From Erinaceus europaeus (lineage: Eukaryota; Chordata; Mammalia; Eulipotyphla; Erinaceidae): a DNA stretch of 64,000 nucleotides. Shown one piece after another: positions 1 through 10,030 of this stretch (within the stretch, counting starts at the first letter, position 1; each line of letters starts with the position of its first letter). Made by a program: the position numbers and the translations under genes. The notes under the pieces are model-generated. The model saw nothing but the letters and a program-made list of their open reading frames with translations, was not told the origin of the DNA and did no database searches. The DNA lies in contig NC_080171.1 in assembly GCF_950295315.1 (NCBI RefSeq), positions 35,924,822-35,988,821 on the forward strand. Reading direction: 5' to 3'.

Positions 1-1342
1 TGAGGAAGAAGATCTGAAAGGGAAACTAAAAGCAGGAACTGACCAAATTATAAGTAGGGCACCAAAGTAAAAACCCTGTGGTGAGGGGTAGACATGCAGC
101 TTCCTGGGACAGTGGGGGGTGGGAGTGGGTGGGAGGGATGGGTTACAGTCTTTCGGTGGTGGGAATGGTGTTTATGTACACTCCTAGTAAAATGTAGTCA
201 TATAAATCACTAGTTAATTAATACGAGAGTGGTAAAATTAATTGTATGTCTCGAAGTTTTTCAAAACACAAACTGAATCTTTTCAATATATAGGCTGTGT
301 AATTGATATGCAGACTCTCTCAAAAGCCTAGACCAAGTAGATCAGAAGCAACCAATAGCACAGCTATATACAAGATACTGGATACTGTACAGCAAACCCT
401 AACAAAAGGACTTTTCAAAGTTAACCCAATTACCAAATAATGTGATGATAACATTAACTATCGATTGTCTTTTGGAACCCTAAGACAGCAGGAACCTCAC
501 ATCTCCACTATAGAGCCTCTACTTCCCCCAGTCCTGGAACCATTGGATAGGGCCCACTTTCCGTATACCACTCCCAATCCATACCAAATAATATTGCATC
601 TGCCGATCACAACCTAACCAACACAATGATTACCACCTCAACATGCTTCACTTCAGACTGTGTCCAGAGACTTCACATGTGGAATGACAACCCTTCAGCT
701 TCATTACTCGGGTGAGACTTTTCCTTCCATAGTATACTCTAATTCCATCTCAGGTGGTTCACTTTCTAACAAAGTCCCAAAACCTAGATATACACCATTT
801 TCTGTGAGAGAGAGCATATGTTCACATGTATCCGTAAACTACTGCAAAATATATACCTGAAAGCAGAAGTATACTAGAGTTTACAGTGAGTATCCCCCTA
901 ACACTTCCTCTCCACTATTCCAAGCTTTGGGTCCATGATTGCTCAACAATTTGGTTGGCTTTGTATGTTAACTCTCTTTTCAGTCACCAGGTTCCAGATG
1001 TCATCAGGATGCTGGCAAGGCTTCCCTGGACTGAAGACCCCACCAATGTGTCCTAGAGCTCCGCTTCCCCAGAGACCCACCCTACTAGGGAAAGAGAGAG
1101 GCAGACTGGGAGTATGGACTGACCAATCAATGCCCATGTTCAGCGGGTAAGCAATTACAGAAACCAGACCTTCTACCTTTGCAATCCATGACCCTGGGTC
1201 CATGCTCCCAGAGGGATAGGGAATGGGAAAGCTATCAGGGGAGGGGGTGGGATATGGAGAATGGGTGGTGGGAATTGTGTGAAATTGTACCCCTCCTACC
1301 CTATGGTTTTGTTAATTAATACTTTCTTAAATAAAAAAAAAA
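1..1342 (+). mobile_element. LINE-1 3'UTR and poly(A) tail (young subfamily), 5' end outside window
   Basis: The window opens just after where an L1 ORF2 would stop. The block recurs almost unchanged at 63109-64000 (same strand), 28276-29160 (opposite strand) and, for its last 480 bp, at 4523-5035. Landmarks are GGTGGTGGGAATGGTGTTTATG near 160, CAACAATTTGGTTGGC near 943, CCCAGAGGGATAGGG near 1209 and an AAATAAAAAAAAAA end at about 1330. It holds no coding potential; short open frames on both strands here are repeat shadows. The 3'UTR is about 1.3 kb, long for an L1. Assignment to L1 rests on the 28.3-29.6 kb copy, where the same 3'UTR directly follows an ORF2 C-terminus. Confidence 0.85.
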
Positions 1343-1494
1343 CCAAGTAAGGAAAAAAATGCCAGAATTCTCATGAAATGCTAAGTATCCCAGGCCCAGG
1401 AAAATTATAATACTATAGTAGATTTATCATCAAAGAATTACTCTCCTATCCAAAGAAGATCCAAAAGCTCTCAGTAAGGCAATGCTGACTATCC
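1343..1494. other. Unassigned 150 bp between two L1 blocks
   Basis: Between the poly(A) tail of the first L1 piece and the point where antisense L1 3'UTR similarity to 29577-30140 begins (about 1495). I recognise nothing in it. It may be a diverged continuation of the antisense 3'UTR. Confidence 0.4.
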
Positions 1495-2862
1495 AACCTC
1501 CCTTCAGAAAATGAAACAGTCCCTACCACTGTTGATACACAAAGAGGACAAGGTCCGATAGGGGCCCACAAAGGGATCCATTATGTTGTTCCTGATGGAG
1601 ATGACCATTGACAATAGAGAGAGGGATCTGTTAGAGGTCTAGGCCTATCATGTCTGTGTGGAAATCCCAGGACTCCCTGCCTAGGGCCCCAGGTGATGGG
1701 GTGGCCTGGTAATGACTAAAGAATCATCATTAAAATATGTCAGTCTCTTTCCCTTTTTCAGTGTTGTAGTCCTTACTTTGTCTGACAAGGTTAGCTTTAG
1801 AGTGATTGAGGAACGTGCAATAAGAGGTTGATGAGGAGGGTATCTAGATCTAAGTAGAAACTATTTAATGAGGTACTTTATGGTGTCTTTTTAGGTCTTT
1901 CTACTTACTTGCTGCATTTGTTGACTCGCTATAAACTATTGCGCACTTTTGCATTAAGGTATATATATTTTCTCTAAACTGTATACATATTCCCTGTCTC
2001 ATGGGCCCTGGTCTATATCTATGTTTTGAGGTTTTTTTAAAAGTGCACCATCTAAAATGTAATTAATGAGTCCTATGAGGTAGAAAAGGTCTCACCAGAG
2101 TAATGAAGCTGAAGTGTAATATGCCAAAGTGGTACTGGTTGCAATGATCAGTTGGGCTGGGATCAGCAAATGCAGTATCAATTGGTATGAATTGAGAGAA
2201 GCCCTCAAGAAATGAGTCCCACCCTAGAGTTTCCAGGCCTGGGAGAAATATGGGCTTTATAGAAAAGTGGGAAGATTGCTGCTATCTTAGGGTTTAAGGA
2301 GGCAATAGATAGATATTGCTATAAAAAACTATTTGGCGATTGAGTTAACTGTGAAAATACCATTGTTAGGATTTGCTGTATCATACAAGACCTCACGATA
2401 ATTTATGTCCTTTAATGTTATTTACATATAGCTGTATCTTATAAATTAACGCCACCAGTTGCTTCTGTTCTCCCTGGCCTAAGATTTTAGATTTAACATT
2501 TCAAAGAACAAGCTGTTATTAGAAATGTATTAACAACTTAAGCCCACTGTTAAAATACAATCTGACTACCAATTGGAATTCTTAAGTGCTTAGATTGAGA
2601 GAACATATACTCAGAGATAGGGTATATGCATCCAAAAATTTGAGACATTCAATGCATTTGCCCCTCTCGTATTAATTAGTAATTTGTGACACTACAAGTT
2701 AAGTTAATAGGAGTGTATATTAACGCCATTCCCACCACCAAATGTCTGTGTCCCTCTCTTACCCTCCCCCACAATGAAGCTGAACATCTACCCTCACCTT
2801 CCACTCAGAATTTTTTTTCCACCTAGAACTTTTTTATTTTGGTGCCATACTCCAAACTCTTC
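1495..2862 (-). mobile_element. LINE-1 3'UTR, antisense (older subfamily)
   Basis: Read on the minus strand this continues from the ORF2 stop at 2863 through a long 3'UTR. It matches the sense copies at 6590-7200 and 29577-30140, sharing for example ATAATGGAYCCCTTTGTGGG and the AAAGCTAACCTTRTCA..GTAAGGACTACA block. Its 3' terminal tail is missing: no poly(T) lies at its left edge, so the copy was rearranged or truncated after insertion. Confidence 0.75.
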
Positions 2863-3350
2863 TCAGATTCTGCTTTGAGTTTCCATTTCTGTTCTTCTTT
2901 CTCTACTTCTGTTTATGAGTGGAATCATCCCATACTCATCTTTCTCTTCCTGACTTATCTCACTTAACATAATTCCTTCTAGCTGCATCCAAGATGGGTT
3001 AGAGAAGGTGGGTTCATTGTTCTTAATAGCTGCAGAGTATTTCATTATTTATATATACCACAGCTTTCTCGACCATTCATCTGTTGTTGGGCACCTGGGT
3101 TCATTCCAGGTTTTAGCTAGTACAAATTGTGCTGCTATGAACGTAGGTGTACACATATCTTTTTGGCTGGGTGTTATGGAGTCCTTAGGACACATCCCTA
3201 AGAGAGGAATTACTGGGTCATATGGAAGGTCCATCTCTAGCTTTGGGAGGGTTCTCCAGACTGCTCTCCACAGAGGTTGGACCAATTTACATTCCCACCA
3301 GCAGTGTAGAAGGGTTCCTTTCTTCCCACAACCTCTCCAGCATTTTGTTG
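2863..3350 (-). pseudogene. LINE-1 ORF2 C-terminal remnant (antisense)
   Basis: Minus-strand translation gives the hallmark L1 ORF2 C-terminus: [51 protein letters not shown], then AAIKNNEP and MLSEISQ. In active L1s this cysteine-containing C-terminal segment follows the reverse transcriptase. The frame is broken by a TAA right after WYI (near 3049), where the family normally reads WYIYTMEYY, so it is dead. It is joined head to head at about 3350 to a sense-strand ORF2 block. Confidence 0.9.
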
Positions 3351-4522
3351 GGACAATTCCTAGAAGCATATGCCCTTCCAAAACCGAACCAAGAAGAAAT
3401 CTAAATGCACCAATCACAGACAAAGAAATTGAAACCGTTATTAAGAATCTCCCCAACAACAAAAGTCCTGGACCAGATGGCTTCACAAACGAATTCTACA
3501 AAACTTTCAGGAAACAGTTAGTACCCATACTTCTTAAGCTTTTCCATAAGATTGAAGAAACAGGAATACTCCCTTCCACCTTCTATGAAGCCAACATCAC
3601 CCTGATACCAAAAGCTGATAGGGACAGAACAAAAAAGGAAAATTACAGACCAATATCGCTAATGAACATAGATGCCAAAATATTAAACAAGATCTTGGCC
3701 AACCGGATACAGCAACATATCAAAAAGATTGTTCATCACGACCAAGTGGGATTCATCCCAGGAATGCAAGGCTGGTTCAACATCCATAAGTCAATCAATG
3801 TCATTCACCACATCAATAAAAGCAAAGCCAAAAACCACATGATTATCTCAATAGATGCAGAGAAAGCCTTTGACAAAATCCAACACCCATTCATGCTCAA
3901 AACTCTGAAAAAAATGGGAATAGATGGGAAATTCCTCAAGATAGTGGAGTCTATATATAGCAGACCTACAGCCAACATCATACTCAATGGACAGAAGCTG
4001 AAAGCATTCCCCCTCAGATTGGGGACTAGACAGGGCTGTCCACTGTCACCGTTACTCTTCAACATAGTATTGGAAGTTCTTGCCATAGCAATCAGGCAAG
4101 AGAAAGGAATCAAAGGAATACAGATTGGAAGGGAAGAAGTCAAGCTCTCGCTATTTGCAGATGATATGTAGCAATCAGGCAAGAGAAAGGAATCAAAGGA
4201 ATACAGATTGGAAGGGAAGAAGTCAAGCTCTCGCTATTTGCAGATGATATGATAGTATACATAGAAAAACCTAAATAATCCAGCAGAAAACTACTGGAAG
4301 TTATTAGGCAATATAGCAAGGTATCAGGCTACAAAATCAATGTATAAAACTCAGTGGCATTTCTTTATGCAAACACTAAATCTGAAGAAGAGGACATCCA
4401 GAAATCACTCCCATTTACTGTTTCAGCAAAATCAGTCAAATACCTAGGAATAAAGCTGACCAAAGAAGTGAAAGACTTGGATACTGAAAATTATGAGTCG
4501 CTACTCATGGATTGAGCTTATT
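3351..4522 (+). pseudogene. LINE-1 ORF2 reverse-transcriptase remnant with internal 83-bp duplication
   Basis: A sense-strand L1 reverse transcriptase block. It starts with [15 protein letters not shown] in one frame (ending in TAA at about 3402) and shifts frame to PITDKEIE. Then come KSPGPDGF, the [20 protein letters not shown] region, [41 protein letters not shown] and the catalytic FADDM at about 4154-4168. These are the ordered RT motifs of L1 ORF2. A tandem 83-bp duplication (4086-4168, 4169-4251) places TAG directly after FADDM. Downstream ORF2 sequence ([32 protein letters not shown]) continues with further stops to about 4513. The 387-codon open frame from 3008 is an artefact that fuses antisense L1 sequence to this RT block. 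It is a non-functional retroposon fragment. Confidence 0.92.
4086..4251 (+). repeat. 83-bp perfect tandem duplication inside L1 ORF2
   Basis: The segment beginning TAGCAATCAGGCAAGAG and ending GCAGATGATATG occurs twice back to back. I see no differences between the copies, so the duplication is recent relative to the substitutions and stops in the surrounding L1. The unit length is not a multiple of three and its junction creates the TAG. Confidence 0.92.
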
Positions 4523-5035
4523 ATATACCTGAAAGCAGAAGTACACTAGAGTTTGCAGGGAGTATCCCCCTAACACTTCCTCTCCACTATTCCAAGCTTT
4601 GGGTCCATGATTGCTCAACAATTTGTTTGGCTTTGTATGTTAAGTCTCTTTTCAGTCACCAGGTTCCAGATGTCATCAGGATGCCGGCCAGGCTTCCCTG
4701 GACTGAAGACCCCACCAATGTGTCCTGGAGCTCCGCTTTCCCAGAGACCCACCCTACTAGGGAAAGAGAGAGGCAGACTGGGAGTATGGACTGACCAGTC
4801 AGTGCCCATGTTCAGCAGGGAAGCAATTACAGAAGCCAGACCTTCCACCTTCTACAACCCACAATGACCCTGGGTCCATGCTCCCAGAGGGATAGAGAAT
4901 GGGAAAGCTATCAGGGGAGGGGGTGGGGTATGGAGATTGGGTGGTGGGAATTGTGTGGAGTTGTACCCCTCCTACCCTATGGTTTTGTTAATTTATCCTT
5001 TCTTAAATAAAAAAATAAATAAATAACAAAAAAAA
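4523..5035 (+). mobile_element. LINE-1 3' terminal tail with poly(A)
   Basis: From TATACCTGAAAGCAGAAG to an AAATAAAAAAATAAATAAAT tail, this is nearly identical to 850-1342. It abuts the RT remnant directly, so about 0.9 kb of 3'UTR plus the ORF2 C-terminus is missing between them. Either one internally deleted L1 or a separate 5'-truncated insertion. Confidence 0.85.
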
Positions 5036-5104
5036 TAAAATTAGCTCAATCCAATGAGATCTCTCTACATTAGAAATTCTATGATGCATTCACATAGATT
5101 TATT

Positions 5105-5240
5105 TTCAGATTTTTTTTGTTATGGAAATTTTTAATTTTTATTTATAAAAAGGAAACACTGACAAAACCATAGGCTAAGAGGGGTACAACTCCACACAAT
5201 TCCCACCACCAGAACTCTGTATCCCATTCCCTCCCCTATT
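5105..5240 (-). mobile_element. LINE-1 3' tip, antisense, about 130 bp
   Basis: A poly(T)-containing start then CCATAGGCTAAGAGGGGTACAA and CACACAATTCCCACCACC, the reverse complement of the L1 3' end at 4920-5010. It is a severely 5'-truncated insertion. Confidence 0.8.
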
Positions 5241-5545
5241 TTAGAATATTTTTCCTGTTCTTTTAGTTTTCTGAGTTATTCGTCATCAGGATATTTTTCT
5301 GCTATTATCACTTCTGTAATAGCCAGAAGTGAAAATTTTCTAACTTCATTCTCAGTTTACAAAATATCAAGGTAGCATTTTTACTAAACTGAAAATAAAT
5401 GAAGATTAATTAAAAAACCATATCACACTTACGGGATGTAAAAGTTACTCTCACTTGAAAACATGGTTATCATAACATGTTAACTGAAATATTGTTACTG
5501 GAGGTTTAAAAAAAGTGTGGGTGCTAGTGCTAAATAGCAAAAGGA
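5241..5545. other. AT-rich stretch, nothing recognised
   Basis: Single-copy-looking AT-rich DNA. I see no open frame of note, RNA gene or repeat. Confidence 0.5.
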
Positions 5546-5861
5546 GCAAACTTATAAGATTTTTGTCCTGGAACCCCACCTCCTCAGAGCCCTACCTCAC
5601 TAGGGAAAAATAGAAATAGGCTGGGAGTACAGATCGACCTGTCAATACCCATGTCCAGCAGAGAAGCAATTACAGAAGACAGATCTCCCACCTTCTGCAC
5701 CCCATAAAAATCTTTGATCCATACTCCCAGAGGGATAAAGAATAGGGAAGCTTCCAATGGAGGGGGATAGAATGTGCAACGCTGGTGGTGGAAATTATAT
5801 GGAATTGTATCCCCCTTAACCCACAATCTTGTTGATGACTATTAAATCACTAATAAAAAAG
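5546..5861 (+). mobile_element. LINE-1 3' tail, diverged older copy
   Basis: Carries CTCACTAGGGAAAAATAG, GGCTGGGAGTACAGATCGACC, AGCAGAGAAGCAATTACAGAAG, CTCCCAGAGGGATAAAG and an AATCACTAATAAAAAAG end. It resembles 30620-30960 more than the young tail at 4700-5010, and many substitutions mark it as older. Confidence 0.8.
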
Positions 5862-6080
5862 AGGGGGCTAAGAGATGGCACACCTGTTTAAGTGCTCAAA
5901 TTATAGTACACAAGAATCTGGGTTCAAGCCCCCATCCCTACCTGTAGGGGGAAAGCTTCACAAGTGGTGAAGCAGGGCCACAAGTGTCTCTCAGTCTCTC
6001 TCCTTCTCTATCTCCCCATACCCTCTCAATTTCTCTCTGTCTGTATTCAATAATAAATAAATAAAAATATTTTAAAAGAT
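5862..6080 (+). mobile_element. Hedgehog tRNA-derived SINE, type A
   Basis: GGGGGCTAAGAGATGGCACACC head, GGGTTCAAGCCCCC box B-like block, GCTTCACAAGTGGTGAAGCAG core, CT-rich body and an AATAAATAAATAAA tail. It sits immediately 3' of the L1 tail, as if it inserted into the L1 poly(A). Confidence 0.88.
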
Positions 6081-6589
6081 TTAAAAACAGAAAATTTATA
6101 TATCTAACTTTAGGTTCCCTCAGAATTCAAGTACTAGTAGTCTGCTGATTGATTATATAAACATTTGATTAACCTATATTTTTGTATGTGATAAGTATTA
6201 CATGCTATATTCATATAATAAAGTAAGCTAGTGAAACAAAAAAAAAGAAATTGATTTTTTCCTAATTTAGTATTTTAGTACTATATTGTCCTATATTTGG
6301 CTGCTACCTCAGAAACTAAAAGCTTAGGAATGACATTTATCATAACTCTTGGCCACCTGAATTTCAAGAAATAGTACATGCAATGACCATCTCCTACATG
6401 TGATATAAAGTTGGGAGCAAAATGAAAACACTATTATTGTTCTTCTAGCAGTAAAAAAAAAAAAAAAAAAAAAAAAAACAGATGCATGGACTTCAGCAGA
6501 TATGAGATACTAAAGCTGCCTCCAGTCATTCCTTAGGAATTCAACCTCCCCAGTGCTGTAGGGAGCTGTGATGATTGACTGTCATGATC
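6081..6589. repeat. Single-copy stretch with a long poly(A) run at 6452-6478
   Basis: Mostly unremarkable AT-rich DNA. A run of about 27 consecutive A residues ends just before CAGATGCATGG. I see no recognisable element directly upstream of it, so it may be the tail of a very short or diverged retroposon. Confidence 0.55.
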
Positions 6590-7200
6590 CCAACATTCCT
6601 GCAACTTCCTAACACATTAAAAAGCTAAAGGCCTCCTGGAATGGAATTAGAGAATACCTCACCTACTTCCTATTATAGTTCTCTCATTCACTCCAAAGCT
6701 AATCTTCTCAAAGCAAGGACTGCAAAAGCTGAATAAGGGCAAGAAACTGGCATACTTTAACAATGACTCTTTAGTCACTGTAAGGCCATTCCATCAGCTA
6801 GGGACCTAATTGGGGAGTCCTGAGATTCCCAAACAGGCTTGATGGGCCTAGAACTCAAATAAATCCCTCTCTCCATTGTTACCAGTCATTTCTATCAGGA
6901 ACAACAAAATAGACCCCTTTGTGGACCCCTATAGGACCTTACCCTCAACTTGGATCAACAACGGTAGAGAATGTGCCATCCTCCAAAGGGACAGCATACT
7001 CTATGCTACACCTGAGGAAGATGGGTCGATACTGGGGCAGCATAGAATGTTCCTACTCATGACCACAGAATGTGAGCTCAGATTTAGAGGGACATCACAC
7101 AGGTTCCTAAACTAATTATGGGCCCGAGATCACATCAAATTGATGGGGTTTACAGTCAACAATATTTATACCCCTTTCCCATATAGGACATCGTACAGTA
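6590..7200 (+). mobile_element. LINE-1 3'UTR internal fragment (older subfamily)
   Basis: Aligns by eye with 29800-30340: CTACTTCCTATTA, TCACTCCAAAGCTAA, GCTGAATAAGGGCAAGA, TTTAGTCACTG, GAACAACAAAATAGACCCC and ACCCCTTTCCCATATAGG. The 79-codon open frame at 6876-7115 lies wholly inside this non-coding repeat. Confidence 0.75.
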
Positions 7201-7366
7201 GAATAGTTAACATCCTATTAAACAGTCTAGTCTTCTATCAAGAACCCTCACAATAGAAAACCAATCTCCAGTAGGGTGATTTAAACTTCCAATACTTCAA
7301 GTTCTTTAATTTTTCCCTACAAAACTCTTTATTCAGCTATGTGTAAGAGTGAATGCTGTGTACAGA

Positions 7367-7414
7367 ATATATATATATATATATATATGTATGTATATAT
7401 ACATATATATATAT
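7367..7414. repeat. (TA)n/(TATG)n microsatellite
   Basis: Alternating TA with a few GTATGTA interruptions, nearly self-complementary and able to form a cruciform-like hairpin. Confidence 0.9.
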
Positions 7415-7424
7415 AATTGCTATC

Positions 7425-7583
7425 TTCTTTTTTATTAAGAAAAATTAAGAGGGGAGGGAACCATAGATGATCCTCCTGCAACACTTGCTTCAGTGCTCAT
7501 GAAGTAACCCCCTGCATGTGGAAACTGTGGCTCAAGCCCAGTAATGTATGCACTCAACCAGCTGCAACACCACCTGGCCCCCA
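7425..7583 (-). mobile_element. Type A SINE, antisense, diverged
   Basis: The reverse complement reads GGGGGCCAGGTGGTGTTGCAGC, TGGTTGAGTGCATACATTAC, GGGCTTGAGCC and a GCAGGGGGTTACTTCATGAG core. An old copy; its tail lies in the T-rich stretch near 7428. Confidence 0.78.
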
Positions 7584-7889
7584 TTGCTATCTTGTGAAAA
7601 ATATGTTTTACTTCTAAGTCAACCCTAGTACATTCAATTCCCTCTGTATTGCTACTCTCTGAAATCTGACTTCCACCATGACTTACCCAGCCCATTTTTT
7701 TTCTCTAGCTCCCCTTTACAATAATATCTGAATTATTTTATTTGAGTGTCCCAGACCTCAATAAAGTCAATGACGGTGGCTTTTAGACTAGCAGTAAGTG
7801 GTACTATTTGCTATTTACATTGAATAACTTTATGGAAGTGATGCCCATAGATAATAAAGTACATTAGGGGCAAGCCAGAACTGATTAGT
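7584..7889. other. No feature recognised
   Basis: Single-copy-looking sequence between a SINE and a CT-rich tract. Confidence 0.4.
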
Positions 7890-7896
7890 GCCATTC

Positions 7897-7933
<37 letters not shown>

Positions 7934-8030
7934 TCTCTCTCTCTCTCTCTCTTCCTCTCTCTCTTCCTCTCTCTCTTCCTCTCTCTCCATGTATCTTTGT
8001 CTCTGTATCTATCTCATAAACAAATAATTT
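7890..8030. repeat. (CT)n / CTCTTCCT polypyrimidine tract
   Basis: About 95 bp of CT with TTCC interruptions, then GTATCTTTGTCTCTGTATC and a short A/T tail. It resembles the CT body of a SINE that has expanded; no SINE head is clear upstream. The minus-strand open frame here (Arg/Glu repeats) is a low-complexity artefact. Confidence 0.85.
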
Positions 8031-8184
8031 TTTAAAATGTAAACTCCAACACCCTTTCACAAATAATTTTACTCAGGGACAAAAATCAATTTCTGATAGT
8101 GATTAAGTTCATAAGGGCAAATATGAATCTTTCAGAAAACTGAGATTCTAGTAATTTTATTGGTTAAGTCATGTATTTAAAAAT

Positions 8185-8408
8185 AAACTTCTGAGGGCCA
8201 GGTGCTGGCGCACCTGGTTAAGTGCACACATTACAGGACTCAGGTTCAAGCCCCTGATTCCCACCTGCAGGGAGAAAGTTTCACAAGTGGTGAAGCAGAG
8301 CTGCAGGTGTCTCTCTGTCTCTCTCCCTCACTATCTCAACCTCCTCTCTCAATTTCTCTCTGTCGCTATCCAATAAATAAATAAAATAAATAAACAAACA
8401 AACTTCTG
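8185..8408 (+). mobile_element. Type A SINE with TSD AAACTTCTG
   Basis: GGGCCAGGTGCTGGCGCACC head, CTGGTTAAGTGCACACATTAC, CAGGTTCAAGCCCC, CCCACCTGCAGG, TTTCACAAGTGGTGAAGCAG, CT body and an AATAAATAAATAAAATAAATAA tail. AAACTTCTG flanks it at 8185-8193 and 8400-8408, a clean target-site duplication. Confidence 0.92.
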
Positions 8409-8571
8409 GTGGGTTGGGGGGAGAGTACAGGTCCTGGAAAAGGATGGCAGAGGACCTAGTGGGGGTTGTATTGTTATGTGGAAAACTGAGAAATATTATG
8501 TATGTACAAACTATTGTATTCACTGTTAAATGTAAAGCATTAATCCCCCAATAAAAAAGCAAATAATAAAT
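8409..8571 (+). mobile_element. Unclassified retroposon 3' end ending in AATAAAAAAG
   Basis: The block GAGGACCTAGTGGGGGTTG..GTTATGTGGAAAACTGAG..TGTACAAACTATTGTATT..CCCCCAATAAAAAA recurs at 47826-47960, so it is an interspersed family, probably an L1 or L1-dependent 3' end. AAACTTC follows it at 8572-8578, repeating the SINE's target site, which suggests two insertions into one site. Confidence 0.7.
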
Positions 8572-8579
8572 AAACTTCC

Positions 8580-9447
8580 CCATGCTTACTCCTGTGTGTC
8601 ATTGGAACTGAGTGGCATGAGTACCATATTATCTGAGCATTTTTATTCTAAGTTGACTACTAGTGGCTATGACAACATAAGTATACTAGTGAGGCGGTTC
8701 AGGTTTAGGTTCTTAGTCTAATGGCATATTTACTTATCCCTCTTAATACATTTTTATGTGATTACAAAATTAAGCTTACATGAAAAAACAAAATACTTCA
8801 AAATCAAAATAGTTATAAAAGATAATTTTCAAAAATGAATAATTAACCTTTGAGATTTTCCTTAGCAAATATTTCAGTATATTTTATAGTGAAATAAATC
8901 TAACATGTTAACACTCCCTTTTCCTTTTGCATAATAAAATCCGATGCACAAAATTCAAGTTACTATATTCTTTTAAAAAATCATAAACATTATTCAAGGT
9001 TTCACTCATTTGTTGCATTTAGCAAAAACAGCATTTCTGTTGAAAAGGCACTGTATATTAGCAAGACACAGATGAATTATTTTGTACTTAAAGCTTCCCC
9101 TCTCCTCAGAGGGTCCTTTTTTTAAAAAAGATATTGTAAACTTTTAATCAGGAAAATGAAAAGTCATGTACCAGAGAAGTATGTGGGCCATTTGGGCAAA
9201 AGTGACTAGCCCCACATGGAAGCTTATGACTGTTTTTTTGTTTTTTGTTTTTTTTTTTACTTTTTAAAGACCTCACCTTCACTTCCATTCTAAGTCACTC
9301 CTATACCTATTACAACTTTGGAGTCCTTACTTTTTCCTCTTTTTTCTCAGGTAAGCGAAACAGGACCTGGCTTCCTCAGGTATTCTCAGATTGTTCTTCC
9401 CTCTCAGTGAAGGGGCACAAATAAAAATTCCTAGTCTCAGACTTCTG
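8580..9447. other. AT-rich single-copy stretch, nothing recognised
   Basis: No open frames, RNA genes or clear repeats beyond T-runs near 9232-9258. Confidence 0.5.
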
Positions 9448-9738
9448 GGTCCTGATGGAACTGTGTCCCATCCCATCCTTCTCCCTCCTCATCCCACCCC
9501 GTGAAGCCAAACATTCACCCTCACCCTCAACCCAGGGTTTTTACTTTGGTGCCCTACTCCAAATTCAGTCAAAACCTGCTTTGAGTTTCCCTTTCTGTTC
9601 TTCTTTCTCAACTACTGTTTATAAGTGGGATCATCCCATACTTGTCTTTATCTTTCTGACTTAGCTCATTTAACATATTTCCTTCTAGCTCCATCCAAGA
9701 TAGGTCAGAGAAAGTGGGTTCATTATTCTTAATAGCTG
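9448..9738 (-). pseudogene. LINE-1 ORF2 extreme C-terminus plus start of 3'UTR, antisense
   Basis: The minus strand reads [41 protein letters not shown] and a stop, then the 3'UTR GGCACCAAAGTAAAAACCCTG and GGTGAATGTTTGGC. It matches the ORF2 ends at 2863-3045 and 29160-29350. The 69-codon plus-strand open frame here is its shadow. Confidence 0.85.
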
Positions 9739-9869
9739 CCACAGAAACTTTTAAATAGTTTGATTCTGCAATCACAACGATTTAAAAAAGTTTTATTAAG
9801 ATTTAGTTATTTATTTTTATGAGTCAGTTGGAGAGAGTCCAGAGCATTTATACAACGCTAGGAGATCAA
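9739..9869. mobile_element. Probable SINE fragment, antisense, poorly preserved
   Basis: TTTTATTAAGATTTAGTTATTT followed by GAGTCAGTTGGAGAGAGTCCAGAGCA resembles the reversed tail and 3' part of type C/D SINEs. The head is not visible. Confidence 0.4.
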
Positions 9870-10030
9870 AACTGGGTACCTTTGTCAATGATTAGATATT
9901 TGTATGTATGGGGACTTATTTCTGGGATCTCAGTTCTATTCTACTGGTTGGTATGTCTCTTTATGTTTGAGTACCAAGCAGTTTTGATTACAATGGCGCT
10001 TAGGAGCATGATGCCTCCAGTTTTTTTTTT
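9870..10030 (-). pseudogene. Old LINE-1 ORF2 fragment, antisense (part 1)
   Basis: Contains the antisense L1 landmarks TTCTATTCTACTGGTTGGTATG, GAGTACCAAGCAGTTTTGATTAC and GCATGATGCCTCCAG. The copy is interrupted by an antisense SINE at 10031-10256 and resumes afterwards, so the L1 predates the SINE. Confidence 0.8.

Noticed and set aside
8194..8300. tRNA gene suggested by the GGTTCAAGCCCC box B
   Set aside because: It is the tRNA-derived head of a SINE present in dozens of copies; no cloverleaf or CCA-end structure.
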